Source: Siphonodentalium dalli (Eukaryota > Mollusca > Scaphopoda > Gadilida > Siphonodentaliidae). From it: a stretch of DNA of 64,000 nucleotides. How positions within the stretch are numbered: the first letter of the stretch is position 1; each line of letters starts with the position of its first letter. The stretch lies in assembly GCA_032622095.1 (NCBI GenBank), contig CP136066.1, positions 168,898,664-168,962,663 of the forward strand, given 5' to 3'. Both the position numbers and the translations under genes were made by a program. This document shows positions 10,896 through 23,295 of the stretch, piece after piece. The notes beneath the pieces are model-generated. The model was given only the letters and a program-made list of their open reading frames with translations. It did not search any database and was not told the DNA's origin.

Positions 10896-13800
10896 CTGAA
10901 ACATCAAACAGACAGCATGACTCATCTGAATATCAGAAAGGTGTATAATTAATCTGGTATAAGGGAAAGATCCCCATTGCTGGCCTCTTCGTGATATGGT
11001 CATAATAACGAGCTTTGAAAATGAGAATGAACACTTATCTATATAAACACCTCATGATAAATAAGTTCCCTTTGACCGATTGTCGAGAAATGGTAAATCA
11101 ATATATATATTCAGTATATTATGACTAATGGAGTGAGTTGATGCTTGAATGCATGAGCGTCGTTTGTGTGGAGGTAGTTCTTAAATCAAAGTCATAAACC
11201 CATTATGAGGGATAGAAAACATTCAAAGATATGCAGATAACAGCTTAGTTCTGCATATTGCACATAAGGTGACTACACAAACATGAAGTGGCAACCGATG
11301 AAGTGAAATTATTATGGAAAGGAAAGCATTAGTTCATAATAGACAAATAAGGTATCCAAACCAGTTATGTGATGTACCTATATGTGTTGAGTCATATGCA
11401 TTGGTTGTTTTCATGGGGTTATTATAAATCTGTCACTAATGGTGGGGGTATGGTCGGGGCTGTTTCGATCGTTTACCTGTTAAGAAAATAGGGGCTTCCT
11501 ATTATGAAATGCATTGAAAGATCGCTGTTGCTAAAGTTAATATTTTGTGTCAGGCTATCGGGTAATTCATATATCGGAAACAATTGCTCGTTTCGTCCCG
11601 TCAAAATGTTAAGCTGAACATACCAGGCTGTATTACAATGATTACAATGATGGGAAGCATAGGGTCTATGCTATTATTTAGCCACTTTACAGTTTTGACA
11701 AAATGAGTTGTTGCATTTAACTTTTGTCGCGTATTGCGATATTTTTTTTGTTTTCAGTTTTTTATTAAATCTATTTCTAAATTGATATTTTTTAAATTGT
11801 TATCCAATGAGTTCCATATGCACAGGAACGCGTGTTTGGTAATATAGAAGTAAAAGCCGTTCTCGGGGTTAATGCTTTCAAGTTGCCAGCCTGTCGAGTA
11901 GCAGCAGTTATATATTCAAACGAATTATCAAATGATTTCGGAAGATTTCTTTTTGTCCATTCAAATACACATGTAGCCGATACATATTTTCTTTCCGAAA
12001 TATGGGCTGTGTGGCTCCTATACGTTGTGCTTGCTATGATACGGATGGCTTTTTTCTGTTTGAAAATATTATTTCCAGTGTCGGCATGACCCCAAATTGG
12101 CAACCCATATATGAGATGACTGTATTAGAGAAAAGTATACAGTTTTTGGGAAGTATACGTTTAACCTTATTGGTGCAGTGCATTACATTGGATATCCTTG
12201 TTTTTGCCATTTATATGTGATATTTGAAGATGAGATTTTCATCAATATTAATTCCGAGGAATTTCGTTTTGGTTTTGGTCTAACGTTTCCAACTCGTGTT
12301 AGTGGCTCGTTGTTCAGTTTTATGTTAAGAATATTACAATTGAAGTCATTATTAGTTGGGTGTAATAACATGTACTTACTTTTTGTTATATTAATTACCA
12401 ATTTATTGCTACAACACCAATTGTAGACTTTTCAATTCTGAATTAACTTTTTTTTTCAATTTGGCGGTTATCATTTCCAGAAATGTGGAGGGTTGTGTCG
12501 TCTGCAAATGCAAGTATATTCAAACACGTGCTATTGGGCATATATACGTATATGAGAAAAAGTATTAGTTCTAAAATCACTCCTTGAGGCACCCCGCAGC
12601 TAATATTGAGCATATTTGATTTTTCATGTTCGATTTCAATATATTGCTGTCTCCCCTCTAAGTAACTCCTAAACCATTTCTTGGTTATGCCCCTAATACC
12701 ATAATGGTCAAGCTTTTGGATGAGTATGTCGTGCTGATTGTGTCAAATATTTTGAAAGGTCAATACCGATTGCTAATGTAGAGTCTCGTGTTTTTGTCGT
12801 TATTCTCAACAATATGATGTAATAGTTGAAGTAATGGGTCGGTTGTTGAGTGGTTTGCTCTAAATCCAAGTTGATTTTCGTGGAGGATATAAAATTGTGT
12901 TAAGAGTTTAAACGTTTATGCATCAATTTTCCATAATTTTCGAGTAAGAAGCCGGAAGAATACTGATTGGTCTGTAATTTTCCATATTTTCACGGGCACC
13001 AGTTTTGTATATTGGTACTGCTCTGGAGATTTTCATTTGTTAGCGACGACTCCTTGTTTGAAAGATAATTTTGTTATGTATGACAGTGCGTTTGCTGTGT
13101 CATTTATAGTACTTCTCATTAGTTTCATTGATATATTAGAAAAGTCTACACAACTGTTATTGGACATTTGGTCCATGTATCTAAAATCTCCGATACTTAT
13201 GTTTATGAAAGGAAGAAGTTCTTTTTGTTCTTTTCGGACATAACGAAGGGGTTCTCTACTTTATCAGCTGTATTCTGACCTATTGTTGCGAAATATTTGG
13301 TAAATGATTGCGCAATAGTTGCCTGATCTGAAATTGTTCGGTTTCGAAATTTTTTTGAAAGTCTATGTACAAGTTGATAATTTAAGAGCATCTTTTAATA
13401 TGGTCAATGTTCGTCTCATGTTATTTTTGTTTCCCTCGAGAAATGAGTGATAGTAAATTGTTTTTGCTCTTCCTTGGTTGATTATTTTACAATATGATTT
13501 ATATTGATCGAAATTAACTTGACTGGCGACGGCTGTGCTAGTTTTTTTAGTGAACAACTTGCTTTTATTCAATGGTGATTGTAATCCATGGTTCCCTTTT
13601 GATATATTTTTTCCTTTGCTCGGTGTATCTGAGAGGGAAGGCTTGCTCATATGCTGCGATATATTGTTCTATAAATTTCTGATAAGCTTGTTCTGAATTG
13701 CAGCCGAAAATTGAGTCGAACGATAGACTGCCTAGGATTTCTTTAAATGAATTTATATATATTTCATTAATTATTCGAGTAGGTTCTAGGAATTGTGGTG

Positions 13801-16800
13801 CTGAGTTTGTGTCATTGTGATGTAATTCATTGTCAATGTAATACGTTGCAAAATCATCAGACATCTGATAATATAATTCCGCAGTCATATTTCCACTTTG
13901 CGTTCGTATGGATATTGTCAATTAATGTTGCTGAGTAGTCCGTGACCAGAGTAGATTTGTAACCACACTCAAATATATTATCTATAAAATCACCCGTTTT
14001 CGTATGATTATCAGAGTTTAGTAGATCAATATTGAAGTTCCCAATCAAATATGTTTTAGTGTGCGATTCATTGAGTTTGACATATGTCCCGATCCACTAG
14101 CAGTGTATACTTTGGTAATGAAATATTTAAACAATCTGCTATGTAGAAGTTCGTTGAGAATCTGCTTAACTGGATTTTGAACTGCTGAACAGGCATGTCA
14201 TGTAGTCCAATGGTGTCCCTTTCCTGTATTGGGATATAACACAGTATGTGTCATCTACACAGCCTACGACCGACTAGCCTCGTTATAAATGAGTTAAACT
14301 AAATTTTCTCGTCCGTATTTAAGGTTGTAACAGCAGCCTATATATTCAGCATTTTAGGTACACCCTTGTATATTGACGATAACAACGTTCAGGAAGCAGT
14401 ACAGTTATTCAGTACGTACCTTGGGATAATTTCTTGAGATTCGAGCTGATCTCGTGCAACCATGAAAGCGTGAACGTTTGCCGACGATGTCCCATTCGTC
14501 AAATAACCAATGCTTTTATCGTCGAATCCCACCAGATCACAAAACCACCTCACAACTGTTAACTCAACTTCACACCCACCTGTAGAAATCGAACACAACA
14601 TACTTATATACTTGGTTTGCCTATAAATTATAAGGCTCGTCCTCATTTATCAGTAGCCTGTGTTGCCATGGAAATGTTGACGTCGTTTTGTTATATTCTT
14701 CATCGTTATACCATGGGCCTCGGTGACTCAGTCGGTTAGGGGTTCAAATCCAAGCCGTCTCGCCCTCCAGCGCTGGCGATGATGGTTCAGATTCACATGT
14801 GTTCGTCTGGACAGTTACTCGCCGATGGTTTGCCGCACATGGTCAACGGGTTAATTATCCATTGAATATCACTGTTAGATTAGTCATACACGTACGTGTG
14901 CGGATTGTCCCCACCACTAAAACTGGCAATATCGTGACATGGCCATGATTGCTTAAAGCGACATTAAACCCCAATCAATCTTGGTTATATTCCATAATCA
15001 AATCACGGTACAATCAGCCTCTGAATTTCAGAACCCCCATAATACAAACCACATATGAGTCGGTTAAAATACAGTATGGAGTGGCTACATTCTACACGTA
15101 ATACTGAGTTTACTTTGAGACATAACATAAATAAACTGGACACCAATGAACATATTTTAGAAAAGAATCGGTTAAAGTCATGCTGGACTGAAGAAATAGA
15201 ATGAAATACCTACAGACAGACTACATCCGATACTGATTTAATTTGAGATATATAACAGAAATAAAGCTCACAAAACTGAATATTTTTATAGAAAAGAAAC
15301 GGATTTGCCATTTGATAACGGTGTTGTGTTTGACGTTAGTCGGAAGAGACTAGCTTTTTTGGTGTAAAATTACAGAGATAATAAAATGCACTATACTCTA
15401 TATAGCAGGTTTCTGTAACCAACTCCCGCACGTGCTCACTATTATTACGAGAGAAATAAAAGGACGGCGCATTGGCATGTCACATCGTGTGACGCCAAAA
15501 TAGAGAGATGTCGAAAACCCACGGATAGCAGTTACGATTACGTTTAGTGTACTACGTCATCAAATTATGCACATGCGCGTATAACTGTGGCCGTGGTGTA
15601 CTAACGTCACAACAGAGTTAAGGTTATGAAACGCAACAAATGATCGCAATTGAAAAACAAACACGTACACCCATGCATTGCGCTTCTCGCATATAACTTT
15701 CCAATCAAAATATGCTCGTTGACTTTAATAGTCTATTTTCGCTGTCATAACGCAGCGGTCAAGTACCATTTTTTTCCGTTTAGAATATATAGAAACAATA
15801 CTACTAAACCGTGTATGGTCTGATTGGGACGGGTTTGAACCAGACATGACGAATCCCCACCATAGATCGTTCAACAGACGAAATATAAATACACATGCAT
15901 CATATACTATTGCAAACATGCCAAAGTTATAGCATTTTTCCAGCTGCTTTCAATTTATTTTCACATAAGTGGGTAAAGTAATGTTCTTTGTTTGTTCATA
16001 TCATGAAAAGACAAACAATGAACGCGCTGTGTTCCATGCTGACGAAACATCGCAATCATATTTCTCTGAATATGACTAGTATTTATGTAGATAGTTGTAG
16101 AATTATATTTATTACACACTTAGCCGTGATTTAAAAGGATTTCTTGGTGAATTAAAAGTGATAATGTCACACCTGTGAATTACGTCACCGGTGAGAGCAC
16201 GCGATTTTTGACAGTTCCGCCGTTAGCCTGAACTATTTTCACTTTCTACGGTTCAAACATGGTTGAAGTTTAACAGAAACGAACTGCCAACGACGATGCA
16301 GAAGCAGTTAATAAACCGGAAAAATGAAGACGAATCTTACCTATTATCGACTCAGATGATCCGGAGATGTCATATTCCAGTCAAATGAACTATGAAAAAT
16401 TCCATGTGAACAATAAATTTATCCAGTTCTGAGATGATTTCCACGTGTTGCTCTTCGATTGTTTGTTTACGTCGATTATTAAAATATCGTCACTTCGAAA
16501 CTTAGTTTTCTACTTTTAGCACGATTTCAAAACATTTCCTGTATGAACCAACATTATTTACACACACTATCAGAATCTTCACAATATCCGTTCCAAGTGC
16601 CATGCTTGTTCGGTCAGAATAAACACAATTTTGACAGAAAATATCCTGTAATTTCCGAAACTTAAAAAAATGAATCGCACCAAAGTGAATCAAAATAATG
16701 AGGTCAATCGGTATCGTTACGTAATAATTATTTAAATTATGTGTCCATCCGCGTGACTGCACGCGCAACTGTACGTTGGGGTTCAAAATGCGAGAATCAG

Positions 16801-19800
16801 CTGATCAGAGCTTATTTTGTCACATCTTATCTTTAGAATTAGAATTTTTTAGTGGTTGAAAGTGTGTAATAAACAGAATAATCAAAAGGTTTCGATGATT
16901 ACGTGACATGATTCACTCTGGTAGCCGGTCCTATTGGTAAAACCAGGCCCGGCTCCCATCGTGAATCACGTCAGGTAATCATCGAAACCAATTGATTACT
17001 CTCTATATATACTGGCGAGCTCACTTGATAATCATCTGCTCTTATTATTCTGACTTTCAATGGTTTTCTTCAATAACTATTTCGCTACGAGAGAAAGGGT
17101 CAGTTTTAGATTGTGACACCATTGCATGTTGGAATGAGGCTGGCCACTGGGCGAGGCTTCGCCTACCGGAGATCCAACCACCCATGTTGTCAACTCGACG
17201 GATTAATTAAGACTTACGTCAGATTCATCAGATACCATAAATATCTGATCAGTCTTTCAGTGAGCGATTATGGCCACTTACTCAGCTACTTCAAATATTG
17301 TAATATACAAAAATCTTAATACATTATTTATAGTTGTTGAAAACATTTCATGTAGGTTTTATGTTTGCCGTTTTCAAAACAGTATTGCTATGTGTTCTGT
17401 TTTATATGTGTTTGCACAATGATCAGTTTCTTAATGGTTCTGGCCCCAATCGAACACTCACGCTCTGATTTGGGTGTTTTTATTTGTATTTATTTTGTTT
17501 CATTTAGTCTAATTCACTGTAATTTCTAATCACAGTTGCTTCACTCGATTTTGACAATCTGTTTCTTCTGGTCGTGATATGGCTTTGTTGCTAAAACGAC
17601 GTTAAACCCCAATCAATCAATCAATAACTATTTCGTGACATCTGCAGAACTTGGCGGTGGGAACACCGGAAGCATTAAACGGAAATTTACATTTTTTGTG
17701 TTCTCTATCGACTACCGTCGTACATGTCGATCTATGAATAATCAGAGAATGCGATAGCCTAATTGCTATTTTATTTACCCGATTTATGAATAAGTAGCAT
17801 ATTTAAAGATCTATGATGTGACCCTGACATCTAATTACAACTTGCATGTGCACGGATCCCACAAAACTCAGTGTCAACGGGGTGACATTTGAGTGTGGTA
17901 TTTACCTGAGGGCTGTGAAAGTCGAAGTCTCAAATCACAACGAAATTAATCAGCCGATATGTGTAATTTTCATGATAAATGATATTGAATGATATATGTA
18001 AGTTTCATGATAAATGATATTGAATGATATATGAAATCTTCATGATAAATGATATTTGACTCAATTGTTGACCATAATACAGGAACGACCACGGCGACTA
18101 ACGTTGTTTTAGGGACGAGAGCACGGGATGGGGTTTTAACCGTTGATGATCTGGAGACCCCATGTTTCTGCTGGGAATTTAAGTGAGCAACATTCCTCAT
18201 ATTTTGCAAAGCTCTGCAAAATGGTCACTATCTTTCCGACTGTTTTCTGAGCCTGTAAATTATCCAACCTGATGGCGCGATGCAAACGAAATTGACCGAT
18301 TTCGGATATTTCTCTTGTTGGCAACGGGGATAGGCTCGATAACGTATAAGGGAGCACAATAAGAAACATGACGGCTGTGGTTTAGACAGGCTGTTCTCGT
18401 GAAAATAAGCACAATTATTGTAATGTCACGTTTAGGCCCATATAGAGCTTATTTGAGGAAAAATACGATCTATGGACGTAAAATAGTCGTTCAAAATAAG
18501 CCCGTATATAGCTTATTTCAATACGAAATAAGCTCATATAGGCACTATTTAATCAACTGTTTTCATCGACACGACTTACCAGATGAACGCTCTTTATAGT
18601 TCAACAGAATAACGGGTATAAGTTCTATATGAGCGTATTTCAGAATCAAATAAGTCAAATATGAACCTATGTGAATTTTAGGTCCCATATGAACTTAATT
18701 GCAGGAGGATCTGTTGGTTTAAAGGTACGTAACTTACAATGGCGTAATATTATTCCACTAACAAGCCAATCATGACTGCCCGTGTGTGACAATCACACCG
18801 TGCACTGATTAGATGGACCCAAGGCACTGATTAGATGGACCCAAGGCACTGATTAGATGGACCCAAGGCTTCGGATTGGGTTTGCGCGAAATAACATATT
18901 TTATAAAAGCTTTTAAAACAAATATTATCAGAGATTACACAAGCACATCTACAAATAGATCAACGTTGTCATGTGTAATAACTCTTTTAATAATGAGATT
19001 TCGCATGCTAAACCCATTGCTATGTAAAAAAAAAAAAAATCGCTGTTTCAGGTGAATACCGATAAAAGTCAGAATATACTCCAATAAGATACCACAGTTC
19101 AGGCGAAACTTGACAGTATACGTTGGTAAGGGCCAATCATTGAAAAATATTCTGAAAATCATATTTATACTAAAATATTGAACTTGCCTTGCAAGTATCG
19201 ATGTTTGTTGACATATAACTACAACACGTTTGCTTACATAACAATGGGTTAAACTTAGTTATTGAGAAATATCATTAATGACAAATTTATCGATTTATCC
19301 ATGATCTTAATGGTGATGTTTTCCAGACTTTTATATTGTGTGTTCATTTACAAACTGAGTGAGTTGGGTCCATTTAAAGTGGAATGCAAAAACGGTCTTG
19401 CTTTGCAGAGGCCCCTGGGGGAAGTACCAGATATACCAATATATATATATCTCATATATACTACACCATTATTTGCACGCCAGCCGTGCCATAGTTCTTT
19501 CTGGAATTGGTTGTTATATGATATCCATTATGAGTGGGTGTCTGACTTTGAGTTGCTAACTGCACCACTTCTCATATTTTATCATATGTCAAATTTCCAA
19601 CCTGAACTGTGAATGTCCCTCAGCACACCATTGCTAGCTTATGTTGGTCAAATATGCAATAATACATGTAATATTAGAAAGATTGCGAATTACAGGTTCC
19701 CGTTCAAACGACTAACGCCAAGCGCGAGAATCAATCCTCGTGATGTACGTCGCTGTATCTTGTTTAATTTTTGTCAAATCAAAATAATAAAATTAATTGG

Positions 19801-22090
19801 CTTACCGGGAGCAGTTTCCACCAAGGAGCCGGGTTTTGGCACAAGTTTTGATAGAGCTGCGCCGATTGATGATATGTGAGTTTGTGAATTGGCCACCATC
19901 CTGAAGTTGCTACCACTCAGCAAATTCACACCTGGAATATTATATGTGATACTTTTTCTCAAATCGTCACCGTGTATGGTTATTAAAGAAATTACACATA
20001 TTATCAGGATAGTATGACTGATAGTATGCTGCGAGCATAATTCTAAATTAGATACCCTTTTGATATTTTCATCTACTAGACATTATTAACGAACTAATAT
20101 TAATCGTTGGGCATCTTAAATGTCGTATAGTTGTCATTTGCAATCAGGAGAAATATCTATACGCAAGACTTTATGATATAGCAACTGTTGTATAACATAT
20201 TAAGGCCCTTCACATAGGGGAATGATATGCGCTCAAAATAAAGCGGCATAAGTCATGTAGCTTGGCGCATTAATTTTGTTTAAGTTAATTGCTCATGTGG
20301 TTTGCTCCGCTCACACGATTCTCGTTGTGATAAACAGACCCATCGTACAACATACCAGTCTTGACCACCAGTCTGTCGAAGATTTCGATAACTTCGTCCA
20401 ACGGCTTTCTTTCCTCGGCATGTTCGATAACAATTTCACCAAATGACAGATCTGGAAGGAGAGAGAAAGCCTACTGTTTCTCACATCAATACGAGCTACG
20501 ATAAAATGGTGAATATTACGATGGGATTGTCATTCCCATGGACTCAATCAATTCAAAGTAGAAGTAAACTTGTCTCGGTCCGAAACATTCTTGATGTCAT
20601 GGCTGGTAAGAAGATAATTAAACAAAAGCAAATAGAATGTTTCTGAGAACGCCTTCAATTCCCGTTGATTGAACAGCTCGTGTGGGCATGTCTTCCCATA
20701 TGGACCCCTATATATAGCTGAACCCAATTGTTACAAGACAATATCCGAGCCGATACATGCACGATATGCACACCTTCAATCGACATTATCTACAAATCCG
20801 CCCATTAAACTAATTGTATAACAATTGATATCATCGGCTCAGAAAGTACGAATTCGTCATCTCATGAATAACCTCACTATATCTGGTTTCGTTGCACTAT
20901 CGTTGATATGTCGTTTTATAACGTAACGAAGAGGGGCTTTGTCATATCTCGTGCGCCAAAGGAACGCAAATGGGAAATAATAGCTCCACCAGTGGCGGCA
21001 CGCAAAGCTGATAACAACTGCTGCAAGATCGGAGAACCAACACGCGGCAAAGAAACCACATAAAAAGTAATCTTCTGATGAATAATATATAGTGATGAAC
21101 AACACAACAATATAGTTGTTAGTCATCCAGTCGTCATTATATATCGCGAAATTCAAAAGGTTTCATATCCAGCTATCGACTACTGAGGATATCATTTTCA
21201 GAGCAAAAGTTAGTGTGGTCATATAATAAACATGAGCATATTCAGTTCCACATAACTTATATCTTCATCACGTCTGGATAACGATTGAAGCTACAGTATG
21301 TTTCTCTATAAACGTATTCTTGATAATCCTACTCCAGCGAAACAGCGCAATACGGGATAATTAAAGAGATACTTACGCCAATTTCAATAAATTCCCGATA
21401 ATAACAACGATAAAATAATATCGATAATATATTTCTGAATGCCGTCGAAGTGAGTTCATGGTATGGGTTCATGAAGTGGGTTCAAGGAGAGGGTTCATGC
21501 GACATAACACATCAACCTGCAAAACGACCATCATCAACAAGTAGATGAAAAAATAGATTGACTTTGTTCTTATTTTCATTATTAATAGCTGTCCAATAAT
21601 GTGATTCGCATGTATGAGAATCGCATGTCAAATAAGTGTTCTCTATGAACTATAGAAACAACATGATAATTATCATGAAAATGAGTTAATAACTCGGGCC
21701 ATAAACTAATTTTCATAGAGTACATGAATGCATTTTTCATTTATTCCGGGCTCAAATTTATTAATTTGTTGCATATATTCTGTTAAGTATAGTGGAAGAT
21801 AGCCCCACAAATTGGTGGATTTGTGTATAGTTTACCTTTAATTATGATATGACAAATACGGCAATAACGAAACGATAAACAAGCATGAAATAAATACGAC
21901 GTTCGATTTTACCTGATGCAAGATCTCCCGAAACTGGTGTGTAAAAGGCGGGAGACGAGTCGTCATAGAGATCTAGAATATATCGCACGAGACAATGTAG
22001 TTCCTCCTCCCTAGCTTCCCTGGACTCAATACGGTGACATTCTTGTGAAAACGTCTCGAGAAAAGACAGATCATACCCCGGTGTAGACAT
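10739..22090 (-). CDS. Group II PLP-dependent decarboxylase-like gene, five spliced exons, 3' part beyond window
   Basis: Five minus-strand exons join in frame: 22090-21913, 20451-20356, 19931-19806, 14579-14420 and 10895-10739. All have GT donors and AG acceptors with matching phases (1, 1, 1, 2). The spliced product is 239 residues so far. Residues of exon 4 (ELTVVRWFCDLVGFD, then GYLTNGTSSANVHAF and VARDQ) match the family block in which a TELE-like motif precedes the SGGS-x-AN phosphate-binding loop and AAR. Exon 5 has YVSAHVHQATFKALKVVGL, the conserved His that stacks on PLP, and IPSVLESTIERDKK. The HxDAA and SxxxDxHK lysine motifs must lie in downstream exons that I cannot find in this window. 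Members decarboxylate amino acids (glutamate, aromatic, histidine, diaminobutyrate). The substrate cannot be told here; the wording is closer to bacterial-type members than to animal AADC or GAD (inference). Confidence 0.82.
11636..14090 (-). mobile_element. Decayed LINE related to LINE A, in intron 4 of the decarboxylase-like gene
   Basis: Read on the minus strand from 14090 it shows an endonuclease remnant (GNFNIDLLNSDNHTKTGDF, SATLIDNI at 14048-13870), a linker (13921-13203), motif B CGVPQGVILELI near 12600-12550, motif C FADD at 12508-12497, NITKSKYMLLHP (12395-12360) and QKKAIRII (about 12060). The 3' end has a small hairpin at about 11658-11676 and the tail ATTGTAATC repeated twice at about 11652-11636. 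It is 5'-truncated within the endonuclease and has many frameshifts. It lies in the sense orientation of the host gene. Confidence 0.85.
14420..14579 (-). CDS. Decarboxylase-like gene, exon 4 (TELE-like motif and PLP phosphate loop)
   Basis: Acceptor TTTCTACAG, donor CCCAAG/GTACGT, 160 bases. It encodes GCEVELTVVRWFCDLVGFDD, then KSIGYLTNGTSSANVHAFMV and ARDQLESQEIIP. The NGTSSAN stretch takes the place of the usual SGGSxAN loop that holds the PLP phosphate. It is the most diagnostic exon of the gene. Confidence 0.85.
14714..14980 (+). mobile_element. tRNA-derived SINE with CCCCAATCAATC tail
   Basis: The head GGTGACTCAGTCGGTTAGGG resembles a polymerase III A box and GGGTTCAAATCC is a near-perfect B box, spaced as in tRNA. 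A body of about 200 bp and the 3' end GCGACATTAAACCCCAATCA follow. The same tail is seen at 17590-17628 and in weaker form at 40100, 49305 and 61350. It lies in intron 3, antisense to the decarboxylase-like gene. This tail is characteristic of molluscan SINEs as I know them, which supports the organism guess. Confidence 0.8.
15000..16870. other. Intron 3 stretch without a recognisable gene
   Basis: AT-rich, short frames only. I see no exon with paired splice sites and family motifs, and no clear element ends. Confidence 0.5.
16880..16997. mobile_element. Palindromic MITE with about 56-bp arms
   Basis: AATCAAAAGGTTTCGATGAT on the left pairs with ATCATCGAAACCAATTGATT on the right. Pairing continues through GATTCAC and GCCGG to a very small centre near 16936-16942. 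There are fewer than about ten mismatches over each arm and no coding capacity. Confidence 0.75.
17330..17628 (+). mobile_element. Retroposon 3' end with AATC-repeat tail
   Basis: It ends GCTAAAACGACGTTAAACCC followed by CAATCAATCAATCAAT. It matches 8140-8381 upstream of the tail, including GTTGCTTC and TTCTGGTCGT. Probably the 3' part of a LINE or SINE; no open frame. Confidence 0.6.
17968..18055. repeat. Tandem repeat, about 42-bp unit, two to three copies
   Basis: TTCATGATAAATGATATTGA occurs twice in full, with a third start (TTCATGATAAATGATATTTG) at about 18038. It lies in intron 3. Confidence 0.85.
18801..18868. repeat. Tandem repeat, 22-bp unit, three exact copies
   Basis: GCACTGATTAGATGGACCCA followed by AG is repeated three times without differences, so the array is recent. 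It lies in intron 3. Confidence 0.9.
19806..19931 (-). CDS. Decarboxylase-like gene, exon 3
   Basis: Acceptor ATATTCCAG, donor CTCCCG/GTAAGCC, 126 bases. It encodes GVNLLSGSNFRMVANSQTH, then SSIGAALSKLVPKPGSLVET. In group II decarboxylases this is the region just before the TELE-like motif (the 'h-x-s...ls..ln...aP' stretch). It joins exon 4 through a split Gly codon to give ETAPGGCEVELTVV. Confidence 0.78.
20356..20451 (-). CDS. Decarboxylase-like gene, exon 2
   Basis: The acceptor TCCTTCCAG precedes ATCTGTC and the donor is GACTG/GTATG. 96 bases encode LSFGEIVIEH...DEVIEIFDRLVVKT. The split codon with exon 1 gives Asp and that with exon 3 gives Gly. The reading frame is open throughout and the codon choice looks coding. 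Confidence 0.8.
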
Positions 22091-22235
22091 TGTTTGAAAT
22101 ATTCTCTAGAGTTTACGCTTCAATAATGAACCACACAAGAAAATTACTCGTATATATATGTGCATATATGATATATACATGTTCGTGGGGACGCAATCGT
22201 TACAATAAAATTTTGTGATAACAACCTGGCAGTCA
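21160..22235. repeat. Segmental duplication, copy 1 (5' part of the decarboxylase-like gene)
   Basis: It matches about 27250-34170 once later insertions in the second copy are removed. Shared blocks include GAGGATATCATTTTCAGAGC, AACGATTGAAGCTACAGTA, the ATATCGATAATATATTTCTG stretch, exon 1, the sequence up to GTGCATATATGATATATAC, and a final GGACGCAATCGTTAC. This copy lacks the Helitron and the palindrome and so shows their empty sites. Confidence 0.85.
21913..22090 (-). CDS. Decarboxylase-like gene, exon 1 (start codon)
   Basis: It starts with ATG at 22090-22088 (MSTPGYDLSFLETFSQE) and ends GCATCAG before GTAAAA, phase 1, 59 codons plus one base. It is acidic and probably helical, like the N-terminal segment before the PLP domain. 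An AT-rich TATATATA-like stretch lies about 60-80 bases upstream on the minus strand. A copy with the same length and phase is at 28615-28438. Confidence 0.8.
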
Positions 22236-22431
22236 TTGGCTGAAGTACGTAACAAAGCAATATTGCGTACAGATGATATGCGACCGCGCATTGTGATATC
22301 AAACTGTCAAAATAAATCATATATTTACATGAAACCGGTGAAACAATGGAGAAACTTATTCGTGTCTTCCGGAATTTACGCTGTTGTTAAAGATGGTATG
22401 TCCCGTCCGGGACACAATTCCAACAACTCTC

Positions 22432-22454
22432 TCTCGCTCCCTCTCTCTCTCTCT

Positions 22455-22492
<38 letters not shown>

Positions 22493-22516
22493 GCTCTTTC
22501 TCTCCCTCTCTCTCAA
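22432..22516. repeat. CT-rich microsatellite
   Basis: About 85 bases of mostly CT dinucleotides with a C6 break and a CGCG interruption. It produces spurious Ser/Leu and Arg/Glu frames on the two strands. Confidence 0.95.
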
Positions 22517-22556
22517 TATCATAAGAAATATTTACAGTGACATTGTAAACCATTAT

Positions 22557-22665
22557 ATTCTCTTATATATGCGAGGATCCCTGTGGGAGACCCGCATATA
22601 TAAGAATGTGCTGGCACAATATCTTGAATGCTGCACCGGCGCAGCTCCCGTCATGAAAGGGTTAA
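22557..22665. mobile_element. TTAA MITE family T2, partial copy
   Basis: It ends GCTCCCGTCATGAAAGGGTTAA. Internal GCATATATAAGAATG and ATGCTGCACCGGCGC match the complete copy at 23651-23803 and the longer one at 54707-54951. The left end is not clear. Confidence 0.65.
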
Positions 22666-23295
22666 ACAGTATGTCGCGTCGAAAGTTTATCTCAACTGAT
22701 GTTTTAAAGATTCACGGTCCTATGCACATGTAGCACAATAAAACTGATATTGGTACATGTACATTCAACAGGGGATGTTTCAACAGGTTTTGAATGTTTG
22801 TCTGTCTAGTAAAAGTACAATGACGGTCATTGATAACTGGCGTCATGATTTCGTTCTCCAAGTGCGGTAGGCACCATAAAGAACGTTCTGAATTATGATA
22901 TATTGCACTTCTCTTTAGTGTAAAACTGGCGGATGCTGCTGCGGAACTTAGCTATGCCTGTGTCATACGAACAACTGCAATTGCAAGTGTTCTTCAATTG
23001 TTCATCTGCAAGTCATTTCTTAAATGTGTCATTATTCTTATGGTGTTGCCTTATGTCCATGTCTGGTCTTGGTGATGGACTTGTACTACAAATGTCGTTT
23101 ATTACAACTAAGGTTGATGCTTTATTCGCTTGCTCAGCGCAAATCTGGCTCAGGAAATGTTGACTAATTTGATGTTGAATCTGACGGGAAACATATAACC
23201 CTTTCTTCACTGAATACTCATTGATGATTAAAGAGGTAATGTACGCCCATTTCAATAAATTCCCGATAATAACAAAGATCTAATATCGATAATAT

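Noticed and set aside
12002..12426. Plus-strand frames with membrane-like composition
   Set aside because: They are antisense shadows of the minus-strand LINE.
10739..14579. Calling the gene GAD, AADC, HDC or CSAD
   Set aside because: The visible part lacks the lysine-motif region and the substrate loop; naming a substrate would be a guess.
14714..14790. tRNA gene
   Set aside because: A- and B-box-like blocks are present, but no cloverleaf closes, and the body and tail are those of a SINE.
19262..19612. 116-codon plus-strand frame with hydrophobic stretches
   Set aside because: AT-rich chance frame in intron 3, no splice context, overlaps another equally long frame.
22356..22553. Open frames rich in Arg/Glu (minus) and Ser/Leu (plus)
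   Set aside because: They are translations of a CT microsatellite.
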